A stretch of DNA of 64,000 bases from an uncultured Chloroflexus sp. (GCF_937129525.1 NZ_CAKZNK010000051.1:50887-114886); one strand, 5' to 3'; positions 27,256-36,167 are shown, counted from the stretch's first letter. Translations and numbers: made by a program. The notes: generated from the letters alone by a model not told the origin.

Positions 27256-27917
27256 CAGGCAGTCGGTGGTCGCAGGTAAAACTGTGGATCCAGCGTCGAT
27301 TCCGTCTCATTCCTGGCCGGCTGAAACGTCTTTGCCAGCCGCGGCAACACTACATTCAATTCGTAACCAAGCGCGTTGATCGCATCTTCAACCTGCTCAG
27401 CATGCCAGCCAAAGACTGGGAAGAGGCGGGTAACAGTGAGTTGGGCCAGCACTGGCGGTTGCGCGATGCGTCGGCGCATGATGAAGTTGATCTCAAGATT
27501 CTCGTCAATATTGGGTTGATCGGCGAAGATGTTGAGAACCTTTTCCGTCAGATGATCAAAATCCGCTGTCTGTTGTTCTTCGTCACGCAATGGTAGAAAG
27601 TATGTCACCTCAAAAACCATCGGATTGGCGTGCCGCAATTCGTGTAATTGCTCGGCGACAATCTGGTTAAGCGCGTCGATGATCGGTTGGCCATGAATGG
27701 ATGCAACGGTAAATTCCGCCGGCCAGTGCATGCTGATCACTGCTCGCGATGGCGGTTGTGACCATACACCGGTATCAATCTGCTGTGGCAGACAGATCAC
27801 TTGCAGGCTACGCCCCAGGTTGTGCAGGTTGAGCTGTTCTTGCGTGTGCGCAATGGTGATTTGTTGGCGCTCAAGATGTTCAATCAGATAGGAAATCAAT
27901 TGCTCGTAAGTGAGCAT
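27255..27917 (-). CDS. Uncharacterised protein coupled to the AAA ATPase
   Basis: 220 residues, no family recognised. Mixed alpha/beta with few strong motifs; it opens with a helix (LTYEQLISYLIEHLERQQITIAHTQ), contains no signal peptide, membrane helix or Cys cluster, and ends with a Pro-rich tail. I chose the ATG at 27917, preceded by AGAGGA; the frame extends upstream to 28118 but would overlap the dnaX promoter. Its TGA shares a base with the ATG of the AAA gene. Together they probably form one complex. It could be an adaptor or substrate-recognition subunit; this is inference. Confidence 0.6.
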   Translation of the reverse strand: MLTYEQLISYLIEHLERQQITIAHTQEQLNLHNLGRSLQVICLPQQIDTGVWSQPPSRAVISMHWPAEFTVASIHGQPIIDALNQIVAEQLHELRHANPMVFEVTYFLPLRDEEQQTADFDHLTEKVLNIFADQPNIDENLEINFIMRRRIAQPPVLAQLTVTRLFPVFGWHAEQVEDAINALGYELNVVLPRLAKTFQPARNETESTLDPQFYLRPPTA

Positions 27918-28059
27918 AGCCTGTCCTCTGGCGCAGTCGGCGATTACCGGTATCTCGATTATACCACTGCTGGCAACGAATCGTTCACGATCTTCGCGCG
28001 GATATGCGGGCCGCATCCGGCGCGTTGCAGACCCGCGAACGCAGATGAGCGATGTCCTC

Positions 28060-28068
28060 TGGTATAAT
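28060..28068 (+). promoter_or_regulatory. Extended -10 promoter of dnaX
   Basis: TGGTATAAT forms a TG-extended -10 element 34 bases before the dnaX ATG. The -35 region is poor, as expected of extended -10 promoters. Confidence 0.5.
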
Positions 28069-28102
28069 ACTATTTGCTGTGTAACTGACACCGGGAAGCG
28101 TA

Positions 28103-29890
28103 ATGGCAGTTCAGTCACTCTACCGTAAATGGCGTTCCCAGACCTTTGCCGAGCTGGTTGGGCAAGAGCATGTCGTGCAGACGCTGCGCAATGCGATTGC
28201 CGAAGATCGGGTCGGTCATGCCTATCTCTTTACCGGCCCCCGCGGCGTTGGTAAAACTACCATGGCCAGGTTACTGGCCAAAGCGGTGAACTGCCTCCAC
28301 CCAGATCCGGCGGCGCGTCCGTGCGGTGATTGCGAGATGTGTGTCGCAATAGCCGAAGGACGAGCGGTTGATGTGATCGAGATGGATGCCGCTTCCCACA
28401 CCAGTGTCGAAGACGCGCGCGAAATTATCGAGCGGGTGCAATTTCGCCCCAGCGTGGCCCGGGTGAAGGTCTACATTATCGATGAGACACACATGCTCTC
28501 GACAGCGGCCTTTAATGCGCTGCTCAAAACCCTGGAAGAGCCACCCGATCACGCCCTCTTCATTCTTGCCACGACCGAAGTGCACAAGGTGCCGGCAACC
28601 ATTTTGTCGCGTTGCCAGCGCTTTACCTTCGTTCGCCACAGCGTGACCTCAATGGCTGCTCACCTGCGCCGGATCGCCGCCGCCGAAGGCATTGCTCTCG
28701 CTGAAGGCGCGCCTGAAGCGATTGCGCGCGCCGCGACCGGCAGTTTGCGCGATGCGCTCGGTATTTTGGAACAACTGGCTTCATTCGTCGAGGGGCCGAT
28801 CACGCTGCACCATGTGCAAAGCCTGCTGGGTATGACCGCTGCCGCTGAGGTTGATGCGTTAATCGCCGCGCTCCTCAATGCCGATCTTACCGCCGCGCTC
28901 CGCGCCGTGAATGCAGTGTCGAATCAAGGGGCCGATCTACGCCAGTTTACCCGCGATCTGGTTGAACGGTTGCGCGCTGTGATGCTGCTGAAAGCAACCG
29001 ATGATCGCGCGCTGCTCGATCTTGGCGATGATGAGGTGACGCAATTGACCCAATGGGCGCAGCAGGCTGAGATGGCCACGCTGGTACAATGGGTGAAATT
29101 GTTCAGTAATCTGGATTATCAATTGCGCATCACTCCCTACGGCCAGCTCCCGCTGGAAGTGGCGGTGGTCGAGGCGTTACTCGCTCCGCCCCCCACGACG
29201 CAACCCGCTGCCCCCCGGCCATCGGTAGCGCGCTCGCCGACCCATGCGCCGGTAACTGCGCCGCTACCGCAGCCGGCTGCTCCGGCTGAACCAACACTTC
29301 CGCTGGCACCTGAGCCGTCTGTGCGTTTTGCGCAATCCGCTTCACCTGCGCCATCTTCGGCTGCGCCGCTGCCGCCAGATGCGCCAATCGCGCCGCCAGC
29401 AGAGTCGCGACCAACAGCCGATCCTCCCCCACCGCCGCCGGCTGTGTGGGCTGCAACTCAGCAAATCCGCCCTCCTGCTGACCCGGCAGCCGCGCGCGCT
29501 GCTGCTGCCGATCTCTCGTTGCTCGAGCAGATCGAGGCGATCTGGGAAGATTTTAAGCGTGATGTTCGTCCGCGCAGTCCGACCGTTCAGGCATTGCTCA
29601 ACAGCGCGCGTCCTTACGATGTCGAGGGAAACACGATCGTTTTACTCGTCACTTCATCGTTTCACAAAGAGCGTCTGGAAGAGCCAAAAAATCGGGCCAT
29701 CATCGAAGAGGTGCTCCGTCGCCGTCTCGGTCAGGTCGTGGCGGTGCGCTGCACAATTGAGGAAAAATCGGTTGAACCAACCGATCTGCGCGGGAAGATT
29801 CGGGAAGCGCGCAAAGATGAGCTGGTTCGCGCTGCGCTCAATATTTTCGATGCGCATATCATCGATATCCAGCCGCTTGAGCCGGAATAA
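28103..29890 (+). CDS. dnaX: DNA polymerase III subunit gamma/tau
   Basis: Clamp-loader ATPase of the replicative polymerase. 595 residues. It opens with YRKWRSQTFAELVGQEHVVQTLRNAI, Walker A GPRGVGKTT, a four-Cys zinc module (CLHPDP...CGDCEMC), Walker B VYIIDETHML and the SRC arginine-finger motif (LSRCQRF). Domain III ends near 350. A long Pro/Ala-rich linker (~360-470) leads to a conserved tau-like tail. I see no A-run slippery site near the domain III boundary, so a shorter gamma form by frameshift is not indicated. ybaB and recR follow on the same strand, a widely conserved order. Confidence 0.96.
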   Translation: MAVQSLYRKWRSQTFAELVGQEHVVQTLRNAIAEDRVGHAYLFTGPRGVGKTTMARLLAKAVNCLHPDPAARPCGDCEMCVAIAEGRAVDVIEMDAASHTSVEDAREIIERVQFRPSVARVKVYIIDETHMLSTAAFNALLKTLEEPPDHALFILATTEVHKVPATILSRCQRFTFVRHSVTSMAAHLRRIAAAEGIALAEGAPEAIARAATGSLRDALGILEQLASFVEGPITLHHVQSLLGMTAAAEVDALIAALLNADLTAALRAVNAVSNQGADLRQFTRDLVERLRAVMLLKATDDRALLDLGDDEVTQLTQWAQQAEMATLVQWVKLFSNLDYQLRITPYGQLPLEVAVVEALLAPPPTTQPAAPRPSVARSPTHAPVTAPLPQPAAPAEPTLPLAPEPSVRFAQSASPAPSSAAPLPPDAPIAPPAESRPTADPPPPPPAVWAATQQIRPPADPAAARAAAADLSLLEQIEAIWEDFKRDVRPRSPTVQALLNSARPYDVEGNTIVLLVTSSFHKERLEEPKNRAIIEEVLRRRLGQVVAVRCTIEEKSVEPTDLRGKIREARKDELVRAALNIFDAHIIDIQPLEPE

Positions 29891-30023
29891 TCGCTGCTGT
29901 ACAAGCGAGCCGCAGTATGGTACCCTAACAGCAGAGTATCGGAATGGTAAATACTGCATAAGATGCGCGCGAGGGTAAGGTAACAAGCCGTTATCGTGGC
30001 CTATTCGTGAAGGAGTAAAGCTC

Positions 30024-30326
30024 ATGAATCAGCGTCAACTGATGCAGATGGCGCAGCAGATGCAACGCCAGATGCAAAAGGTTCAGGAAGAACTGGCTGC
30101 TACCATCGTCGAAGGTACCGCTGGCGGCGGTATGATTACAGTAAAGATGAATGGTCATCGTGAAGTTCAGTCGATCACCATTTCACCCGATGTCGTTGAC
30201 CCCAACGATGTCGAAATGTTGCAAGATCTATTGCTGGTGGCAATTAACGACGCTTCGCGCAAGGCGCAACAACTGGCCGAAGAGCGCATGCAGCCGCTGA
30301 CCGGCGGGCTGAAGGGTCTTTTCTAA
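30024..30326 (+). CDS. YbaB/EbfC nucleoid-associated protein
   Basis: 100-residue DNA-binding protein that forms a tweezers-like dimer. The N-terminal MNQRQLMQMAQQMQRQMQKVQEEL helix, the GTAGGGMITVKMNGHREVQSI strand region and the C-terminal DASRKAQQLAEERM helix match the family over full length. The start is preceded by AAGGAG. It lies between dnaX and recR, the standard setting for ybaB, and probably shares their transcript (133 bases after dnaX, 16 before recR). Confidence 0.93.
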   Translation: MNQRQLMQMAQQMQRQMQKVQEELAATIVEGTAGGGMITVKMNGHREVQSITISPDVVDPNDVEMLQDLLLVAINDASRKAQQLAEERMQPLTGGLKGLF

Positions 30327-30342
30327 GCTAAATGGGGAAGGT

Positions 30343-30960
30343 ATGACCGTTCGCCCCGAACAACATCTGATCGCTGCGCCGGTTGCCCGGTTGATCGAGG
30401 AATTTGCGAAGTTGCCGGGGATTGGGCCAAAAACCGCAGCTCGCCTCACCTTCTTTCTCCTGCGTGCCGAGCCAAAACAGGCTCAGGCGCTGGCCCAGGC
30501 TATTCTCGACATCAAAGAGCAGGTGGGATATTGCCGCCGTTGCTTTAATATCACGGTTGGTGAGTTGTGTTCAATTTGCCGAGATCCGGCGCGCGATCAG
30601 ACCAAAATCTGTGTAGTGGAAGAGCCGCTCGATGTGCTGGCAATCGAGCGCACCGGTGCCTACCGTGGTTTGTACCACGTCTTGCACGGTCATATCGCTC
30701 CGCTTGAAGGTATCTATCGCGAGGATCTCAAAATTGATGAGTTGCTGGCCCGCGTGCGCAGTGAGCCGGTCAACGAGGTGATCCTCGCTACTAACCCGAA
30801 TACCGAAGGCGAGGCAACGGCCTTTCTTCTCCTGCGCGATCTGGCTCCGCTGGGTGTGCGGGTGACACGGCCAGCCCGTGGCCTGCCCACCGGTGGCGAT
30901 CTGGAATGGGCCGATCCCGAAACACTCGGCTCGGCATTGGAAGGCCGACGGGAGTTGTGA
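30343..30960 (+). CDS. recR: Recombination protein RecR
   Basis: Loads RecA with RecO/RecF at gapped DNA. 205 residues, normal length. The N-terminal helix-hairpin-helix (LPGIGPKTAARLTFFLL), the four-Cys zinc finger (CRRCFNITVGELCSIC) and the Toprim domain (ICVVEEPLDVLAIERTG ... EVILATNPNTEGEATAFLL) appear in order. The C-terminal RGLPTGGDLEWADPETLGSAL completes the family pattern. It follows ybaB by 16 bases. Confidence 0.96.
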   Translation: MTVRPEQHLIAAPVARLIEEFAKLPGIGPKTAARLTFFLLRAEPKQAQALAQAILDIKEQVGYCRRCFNITVGELCSICRDPARDQTKICVVEEPLDVLAIERTGAYRGLYHVLHGHIAPLEGIYREDLKIDELLARVRSEPVNEVILATNPNTEGEATAFLLLRDLAPLGVRVTRPARGLPTGGDLEWADPETLGSALEGRREL

Positions 30961-31000
30961 CTGCAAAGATGCTCCGTCTGTGGCGATACAAATCTGCGTT

Positions 31001-31372
31001 ATGAACGTTAACACTATTCTCAGTGAAACAATTGCCAGCGTCAAAGGGGCACAGTTTGCCGGTATCGTCGGTACCGACGGCCTGAGTGTGGCGATGGTCT
31101 TCCATCCCGCCGCTACTGAGTTTGATCTCGACATCGAACTGGCCGAGCTAGAGCTGGCCGAACTGACATCGCGCGCTGCCGCCGCTGCTGATCGGATTGG
31201 TGCCGGCTATGTTCGCGATCTGGTGATCGAAACTGATGCGCTGTTGATGTTAGCCAGCCAGATTTTGCCCGGCTACTATGGCGTGCTTGGTGTGCTGAGC
31301 GAGATGGCCAATCTCGGCAAAGCGCGCTTCGCCCTGCAAGCTATGATCGAGCGCGCGCGGGCCGAATTGTAA
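31001..31372 (+). CDS. Roadblock/LC7 domain protein (MglB-like)
   Basis: 123 residues. The pattern matches the Roadblock/LC7 fold: an opening helix (MNVNTILSETIASVKGAQFAGIVGTDGLSV), a beta hairpin, a long central helix (ELAELTSRAAAAADRIG) and a closing helix. In bacteria such proteins serve as GTPase-activating or scaffold partners of MglA-type small GTPases in polarity and gliding; no MglA gene is in this window. The ATG at 31001 is 40 bases after recR. The frame open from 30878 overlaps recR and is not used. The family assignment is by pattern only. Confidence 0.65.
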   Translation: MNVNTILSETIASVKGAQFAGIVGTDGLSVAMVFHPAATEFDLDIELAELELAELTSRAAAAADRIGAGYVRDLVIETDALLMLASQILPGYYGVLGVLSEMANLGKARFALQAMIERARAEL

Positions 31373-31434
31373 TTCAGGCTAACGGCGCAGCTTTGACACG
31401 GCATTGCCAATGGCCAGTCTGCGTTGCCGCGCCG

Positions 31435-31854
31435 CTACCCGCTGCCCCCCACTTCTGTGGCGACCCTGCCCGGCGCCAGTACCATTTGCTGGAAGATGTG
31501 TTCGAGCATTACCTGCGCATGATCACACAGGCCGCAATGCACTGCTGAGGGCTGAATGATCGTGCTGCGGGTCGCCGTCAGCCAGCGAAACCGCTCATAG
31601 ATGGGCAGTTCTCCGATTGGTCCGGCGGTAGCGCTGCCGGCGCAGACCAGCTCAAAGGCGATGAGTTGCTCGCGCACCGGCTCTAGATCAAGATCGGGCC
31701 AGAGCGCGGCGATGCGTCCTTCATCGAGGTATGCCCGCATACCGAGGAATCGTTGTTGCCGGCAGAGCAGTACGACGCCGATGTTAATCTGTTCGCCACG
31801 CTCAACGCGCGGCACCAGCCGTAACAGGGCATACTCAAAGGCGCTCGCGGGCAT
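31435..31854 (-). CDS. DUF3037 family protein
   Basis: 139 residues resembling DUF3037: FEYALLRLVPRVERGEQINIGVVLLCRQQRFLGMRAY near the start is the characteristic block. A late His/Cys cluster (HCGLCDHAQ) is visible. Its start overlaps the end of the HipA-like gene by 20 bases, so the two are translationally coupled. A DUF3037 gene next to a HipA-like kinase is, to my knowledge, a recurrent pairing. Activity is unknown. Confidence 0.75.
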   Translation of the reverse strand: MPASAFEYALLRLVPRVERGEQINIGVVLLCRQQRFLGMRAYLDEGRIAALWPDLDLEPVREQLIAFELVCAGSATAGPIGELPIYERFRWLTATRSTIIQPSAVHCGLCDHAQVMLEHIFQQMVLAPGRVATEVGGSG

Positions 31855-32611
31855 TGATAGCCTCCTGTACGAATGCGCGCGGCGCTGTTAGCCGCAACGT
31901 GAAATACTCGATATACGCTGCCCGATGCGCTTCGACCGATGGAAAGCGCGGGTCTTCTAACCACTCGCCGGGTACCTGGGCAATAATCTCGCCGAGTAGC
32001 TCTGGAGTGATCTGGCGAGCCAGCGCCTCATCAACCGCCGCAAGATGGGTTGCTGCCGGCAACAGCACGTGATCGCGAATCTGCGTGAATGGCGCTCTGG
32101 CCCGGTTTTGGTAATCGTGCCATGTGAAATGCATATATAATGCCGCGCCATGGTCAATCAGAAAAAGGCGCCGATGCCACCAGAGGAGATTGGTGTTGCG
32201 TGGTGTCCGATCAACATTGGTAATGAAGGCGTCAAACCAGACGATCAACGAAGCCAGTTCGCTGTTCAGCGAGCGCACTGAGGTGGGATCAAATGCCAGC
32301 GCGCCGGGCAAAAAGTCAACCGCCAGATTCAAACCGGCGCTGGCCGTCACCAGATCCTGTATCTCGCCATCAGGTTCGTTCCTGCCCAACGCCGGATCAA
32401 CCTCGATCAAGACCAGTTCCGGCGCCGGCAATCCCAACGCGCGTGCCAGTTCGCCACAGATCAATTCGGCGACTAAGACCTTTGGCCCCTGGCCAGCGCC
32501 GCGAAATTTGACCACGTACAGACCGTCGTCGTCAGCTTCAACGATGGCTGGCAGCGATCCGCCTTCACGCAGTGGCGCTACATAGCGAGTTGCGGTCACT
32601 TTCCGTAACAT
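31835..32611 (-). CDS. HipA-like kinase domain protein
   Basis: 258 residues, about half the size of the HipA toxin. Kinase-like features: LYVVKF with ATP-binding Lys35, a catalytic loop TNVDRTPRNTN (Asp134, Asn139) and a metal-binding LIDHGAAL (Asp153). This order (K, D-R-x-x-x-N, I-D-H-G) matches HipA/CtkA-type folds. No HipB-type helix-turn-helix gene is adjacent, so it is not a standard hipBA module. Its ATG shares a base with the TAA of the amylase gene, and the DUF3037 gene overlaps its end, giving a three-gene coupled operon. Substrate unknown. Confidence 0.72.
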   Translation of the reverse strand: MLRKVTATRYVAPLREGGSLPAIVEADDDGLYVVKFRGAGQGPKVLVAELICGELARALGLPAPELVLIEVDPALGRNEPDGEIQDLVTASAGLNLAVDFLPGALAFDPTSVRSLNSELASLIVWFDAFITNVDRTPRNTNLLWWHRRLFLIDHGAALYMHFTWHDYQNRARAPFTQIRDHVLLPAATHLAAVDEALARQITPELLGEIIAQVPGEWLEDPRFPSVEAHRAAYIEYFTLRLTAPRAFVQEAINARERL

Positions 32612-34377
32612 TAGCGCTCCAGTTTCAAGATATACCCTGTCTGCGCCGGGATCTCGGTGAATGGCCGGTAATCGGTGAATGCGCCGTTGCTAATCGTCAG
32701 CGGCGCCGCCGGCGCTGGTGGTGTGCCATAGATTGATACGAGCTGGTACGTGCCTGCCGGTAGATCGCTCGCGCTCAGTGAGAGTGTAAACGGTTCGGTC
32801 GGCACTGCATCGAAATTGATAATCACCAGCGCGATGTCATCACCACTGCGGCGAATGTATGCAGCAATGTCATCACCATTGGCCTGGAGCGGAATGAAGT
32901 CGCCGATGGCGAGCGCTGGCGTGTTGATATGCAGGTGTATCAATTGTCGATACGCATTCAACAGCGAGTCGGGATCTTCATCTTGCAGCATCACATTCTT
33001 GGTCGGGTAATCAAGCTGTGGAAGCTGCCACGGATAACCGGCAGTGAATCCTCCCATCTCCTCTTTTGTCCACTGCATCGGTGTGCGGATCCGCTCGTCG
33101 GGTTTGACTCCCATCATACCGATCTCTTCACCGTAATAAATAAAGGGGAGACCAGGTATAGTCAACAGGGCCAACGCCGCAAGTTTGGCTTTGCCAAAAT
33201 CATTGCCGAGCGTTGACATCACCCGGTTCTGGTCGTGATTGGTAAGAAATGGCGCCCAGCGCTGGTAAGGCAGTTTGGTATAGGCATCTTGCACGGCTTG
33301 CATAAACAGTCTGGCCAGACCGGTATTTGCCGCGCCGACGATTTGTTTGGCAACCTCGAATTCAAAGTAGTAATCGAGCTGATCAGGGTAATATGGCGCC
33401 AGGGTGCGAGGGTTGCCGTTAAAGACCTCGCCGACGGTAAATGTGCCCGGAAGTTCGCGCGCCAGAAATCGGCGAAAATCGCGCAGCCATTCAAACGTCT
33501 CGACAGTATCTTCTTGCAGCGTATAGTACTCAATTAAATGTTTGATCGCATCGAGCCGAAATCCGGCTACCCCCATCTCTTCAACCCAGAAGCGCGCAAT
33601 GTTGCGCGCTTCTGCGGTCACAGCCGGATTGCGAAAGTTGAGGTCAGGCATGCCACCCCAGAAGACACCGTAGTAGTATTCGTCGCGGATCGGTGATTTG
33701 TGCCAGACAACGTTGTTGCCAAACGGGCCGCGATAACCCGGGTCGATAGCCGACCAGAGATACCAGTCCCGATAGGGTGAAGCCGGATCCCGCAAAGCTT
33801 CCTGGAACCAGGGGTGTTGGGTACTGGTATGGTTGAGCACCAGATCAATGATGATCTTGATTCCCCGTTGCTCTGCGGCTGCTACCAGTCGCTTAAAGTC
33901 ATCGTTGGTGCCGTAATCCTTCTCGACCGTGTAGTAGTCGATAGTGTCATACCCATGATAACTGGCGGCTTCGGCAACCGGCATGAGCCAGATACAGTTG
34001 ACCCCCAGATCGCGGGTAGTGGTCGGGTCACCATCGTTGAGATAGTCCAGTTTCTCGATAATACCATTAATGTCACCATTCCCATCACCATCGCTGTCAT
34101 AGAACGAACGCACAAAGATCTCGTAGCAGACAGCGCCATCCCACCAGCCGGCCTCGATCGGAAAGGGAGTCGCAGTCGGGCCGGGAGTAATCCGGGGTGG
34201 GAGGGTGGGCAGACGTGGATCGCGCGTCGGTGTTGGCGGACGCGAACTGGTAGGGCTTGCTTCGGTTGTCGGCGTCGTTGCCGGTGTTGTTGACGTTGCT
34301 GATGGCAAACCGCATGCTGCCAGCAAGATGGTTATCAGCAAGCAGAGTGATATTCGATGCATACGAAACCGTTTCAT
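32611..34377 (-). CDS. Secreted GH13 alpha-amylase lipoprotein
   Basis: 588 residues. A signal peptide with lipobox LAAC (Cys22) and a Thr/Ser/Pro linker anchor it on the outside of the membrane. The GH13 barrel shows region I (DLVLNH), region II (GFRLDAIKH with the nucleophile Asp), region III (TVGEVFN, acid Glu) and region IV (TNHDQNR). Calcium-site-like DSDGDGNGDINGI occurs near residue 100. It would degrade external alpha-glucans and feed MalEFG and the cytoplasmic GH13 enzyme. It overlaps the HipA-like gene by one base (TAATG), an odd operon partner for an amylase. Confidence 0.9.
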   Translation of the reverse strand: MKRFRMHRISLCLLITILLAACGLPSATSTTPATTPTTEASPTSSRPPTPTRDPRLPTLPPRITPGPTATPFPIEAGWWDGAVCYEIFVRSFYDSDGDGNGDINGIIEKLDYLNDGDPTTTRDLGVNCIWLMPVAEAASYHGYDTIDYYTVEKDYGTNDDFKRLVAAAEQRGIKIIIDLVLNHTSTQHPWFQEALRDPASPYRDWYLWSAIDPGYRGPFGNNVVWHKSPIRDEYYYGVFWGGMPDLNFRNPAVTAEARNIARFWVEEMGVAGFRLDAIKHLIEYYTLQEDTVETFEWLRDFRRFLARELPGTFTVGEVFNGNPRTLAPYYPDQLDYYFEFEVAKQIVGAANTGLARLFMQAVQDAYTKLPYQRWAPFLTNHDQNRVMSTLGNDFGKAKLAALALLTIPGLPFIYYGEEIGMMGVKPDERIRTPMQWTKEEMGGFTAGYPWQLPQLDYPTKNVMLQDEDPDSLLNAYRQLIHLHINTPALAIGDFIPLQANGDDIAAYIRRSGDDIALVIINFDAVPTEPFTLSLSASDLPAGTYQLVSIYGTPPAPAAPLTISNGAFTDYRPFTEIPAQTGYILKLER

Positions 34378-34445
34378 TGGTAATTAGTTGCGCTTACCCG
34401 CATTATAACAAATCTGCCACACCATTGCGCTGATACTACTGCAAT

Positions 34446-35111
34446 CTAACGCGCGTCATCGCAAACGAAGATCCGCCGCAGCCCTGCCGCAAACTCGCGC
34501 GCGCCACCTTGCGCCGGGTGGCGTACCGCAATGTGGTCAATGCCAAGGTGGGTTAACGACTGATCGGCAATGCGACCCATTGCCACAACCGGACAGTTGG
34601 GAAATAGCGCGCGCACCCGGGCCAGGAGTGGCAGACCTAACGCCAGTTCACTCCGGCGCGGCGCGCGATTGCTCTGCGGTTGACCTGGCTGATGTGGATG
34701 GAGCGGAAAAGCATTCCAGCCGACTGCAAAGCGATTGAGTGCCGCCAGTTCGCGGTAGACGATAGTTGCCGTCTGTTCACGCGAGATGCGTCCATCCGTT
34801 GTAGCCAGGGCAAATCCGCGCTGAGCGCCGAATTGACCAGGCGGATCCACGCCGGCCAGCAAAATCTGCTCGCTGGTGAAAGGAACTCCGGTGCGGCGCG
34901 CGCCGTGATAGCCGGGAGCTTCCCCAACCAGGAGCAGATCGGGGCCACGTTCCAGGGCTAATGCCAGAGCCAGTTCCAGATTGGCTCGCCGAATGGCATT
35001 GCCGCGTCGTTCCTCATCATCGGCGCCATCCCACGCATACATATTAATCGTGTCAGGTGGCGTCGGCAATGCCGCCAGATCGGCAATCAGTGCAGTGATC
35101 AATGATGACAT
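34446..35111 (-). CDS. Uracil-DNA glycosylase superfamily protein
   Basis: 221 residues of the uracil-DNA glycosylase fold, which removes uracil or related bases from DNA. The catalytic motif 1 region is DLLLVGEAPGYHGARRTGVPF, and the late motif HPAQGG resembles the HPS loop of the family. NAFPLHPH precedes a central variable part. The Cys residues that bind the iron-sulfur cluster in family 4 enzymes are absent, so it belongs to another branch of the superfamily and its substrate is open. The ATG at 35109-35111 has no long upstream space; the gene stands alone between the amylase operon and a divergent hydrolase. Confidence 0.8.
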   Translation of the reverse strand: MSSLITALIADLAALPTPPDTINMYAWDGADDEERRGNAIRRANLELALALALERGPDLLLVGEAPGYHGARRTGVPFTSEQILLAGVDPPGQFGAQRGFALATTDGRISREQTATIVYRELAALNRFAVGWNAFPLHPHQPGQPQSNRAPRRSELALGLPLLARVRALFPNCPVVAMGRIADQSLTHLGIDHIAVRHPAQGGAREFAAGLRRIFVCDDAR

Positions 35112-35197
35112 ATTGTTTAAGTTTCAATGTGTGATATGACTGCGAACTGTAACTGTTTGGGATTATAGTGGATCTAGCGAATACGAGGAGGTTTGTC

Positions 35198-36082
35198 ATG
35201 TCTACGTCGCCAACACTCTGGGAGATCGAAAGTCCGCTCGGCGCGGTGTCATTTCGGGTATCCGGTCAGGGACGCCCGCTCATCTTAGTTCATGGCTGGG
35301 GTGGTTCCAGTCGTTACTGGCTGGCAGCTCCGGCCTTTCTCCCCAATCGACGGCTGATCGCAATCGATTTGCCCGGTTGCGGCGCATCTCCGGCGCCAAA
35401 CGAGCCGGTCACCCTGGAGTCGTATGCGCGTGTGGTGCTGGCCGTAGCCGATGCGCTTGACATCGACCGATTTGCGTTGGCCGGTCATTCACTTGGCGCG
35501 GCGGTGGCGTTGGCCGTAGCCGATCTGGCCTGTGAGCGGGTAGAGCGGCTGGGGTTGATCAGCTTCGGTTTCAGCGCCAACTGTTACGAAGAGAGTCTGG
35601 TGACAATTGCCGGCGCGCAGTGGCAGGTTGCGGCGGCATACTGGCGACCCTGGCTGATCTGGTGGCGCCCATGGTGGGGAGTTACGCAATCGTGGCGTCA
35701 GGCCTGGTGGATGATGCCGCCGACACCAGAAATATTGGCGGCGCCGATGGTGCGTTGTTCGCTCGATCACTCACTACTGGCCCAGGGGATTGCAGATCTG
35801 GTGGCAATGGATCTCCTGGTAGCAATCGAAGCGGCAGCCATTATGGGACATCCAAAGCTCAAACGAGCAGCGCAAAGTCAGCTTCCGCCAGTGTTGTTAC
35901 TCAGCGGGCAGTATGATCCGGTCTTCCCGCCGGTCAATGTGCGGGCGCTTCATCGTTGCATAGCGAATGCGCAATTAGTAATTCTGCCAGATTGCGGTCA
36001 TGTGCCGATGGTTGAAGAACCGTCTGGCTGTTATCAAACGATTGCGCGCTTTCTAGATGGAGAAAACGATTATTCATCGTAG
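35198..36082 (+). CDS. Alpha/beta hydrolase
   Basis: 294 residues. The fold is clear: LILVHGWGGSSRYW oxyanion segment, nucleophile elbow ALAGHSLGAAVAL (Ser in GHSLG), an acid in LLSGQYDPVFPP and the catalytic His in DCGHVPMVEEP. A Trp-rich cap (WRPWLIWWRPWWG) sits between them. The ATG at 35198 has GAGGAGG upstream, so I prefer it to the GTG at 35168. Substrate cannot be named; such proteins hydrolyse esters, lactones or haloalkanes. Divergent from the uracil-DNA glycosylase gene. Confidence 0.85.
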   Translation: MSTSPTLWEIESPLGAVSFRVSGQGRPLILVHGWGGSSRYWLAAPAFLPNRRLIAIDLPGCGASPAPNEPVTLESYARVVLAVADALDIDRFALAGHSLGAAVALAVADLACERVERLGLISFGFSANCYEESLVTIAGAQWQVAAAYWRPWLIWWRPWWGVTQSWRQAWWMMPPTPEILAAPMVRCSLDHSLLAQGIADLVAMDLLVAIEAAAIMGHPKLKRAAQSQLPPVLLLSGQYDPVFPPVNVRALHRCIANAQLVILPDCGHVPMVEEPSGCYQTIARFLDGENDYSS

Positions 36083-36167
36083 GATATTGTAGAATCAAAC
36101 GATAAAATCTCGGCGCAAACTGCTGCTTGACAAGGTTAAACAATTCCTGTTACTGCTTGCCTGCATA

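Noticed and set aside
25627..27917. McrBC restriction system
   Set aside because: The ATPase resembles McrB, but its partner shows no PD-(D/E)XK nuclease motif and no McrC features.
28103..29890. Programmed frameshift producing a short DnaX gamma form
   Set aside because: No A-run slippery heptamer near the domain III boundary; the only A-rich run is close to the C-terminus.
29891..30023. Signal recognition particle RNA between dnaX and ybaB
   Set aside because: Gene order made this plausible, but the conserved GGAAGG/AGCAGCC tetraloop region is absent.
31435..32611. Standard hipBA toxin-antitoxin module
   Set aside because: No HipB-type helix-turn-helix gene and only a half-size kinase; the partner is DUF3037, so it is reported as an unusual pair.
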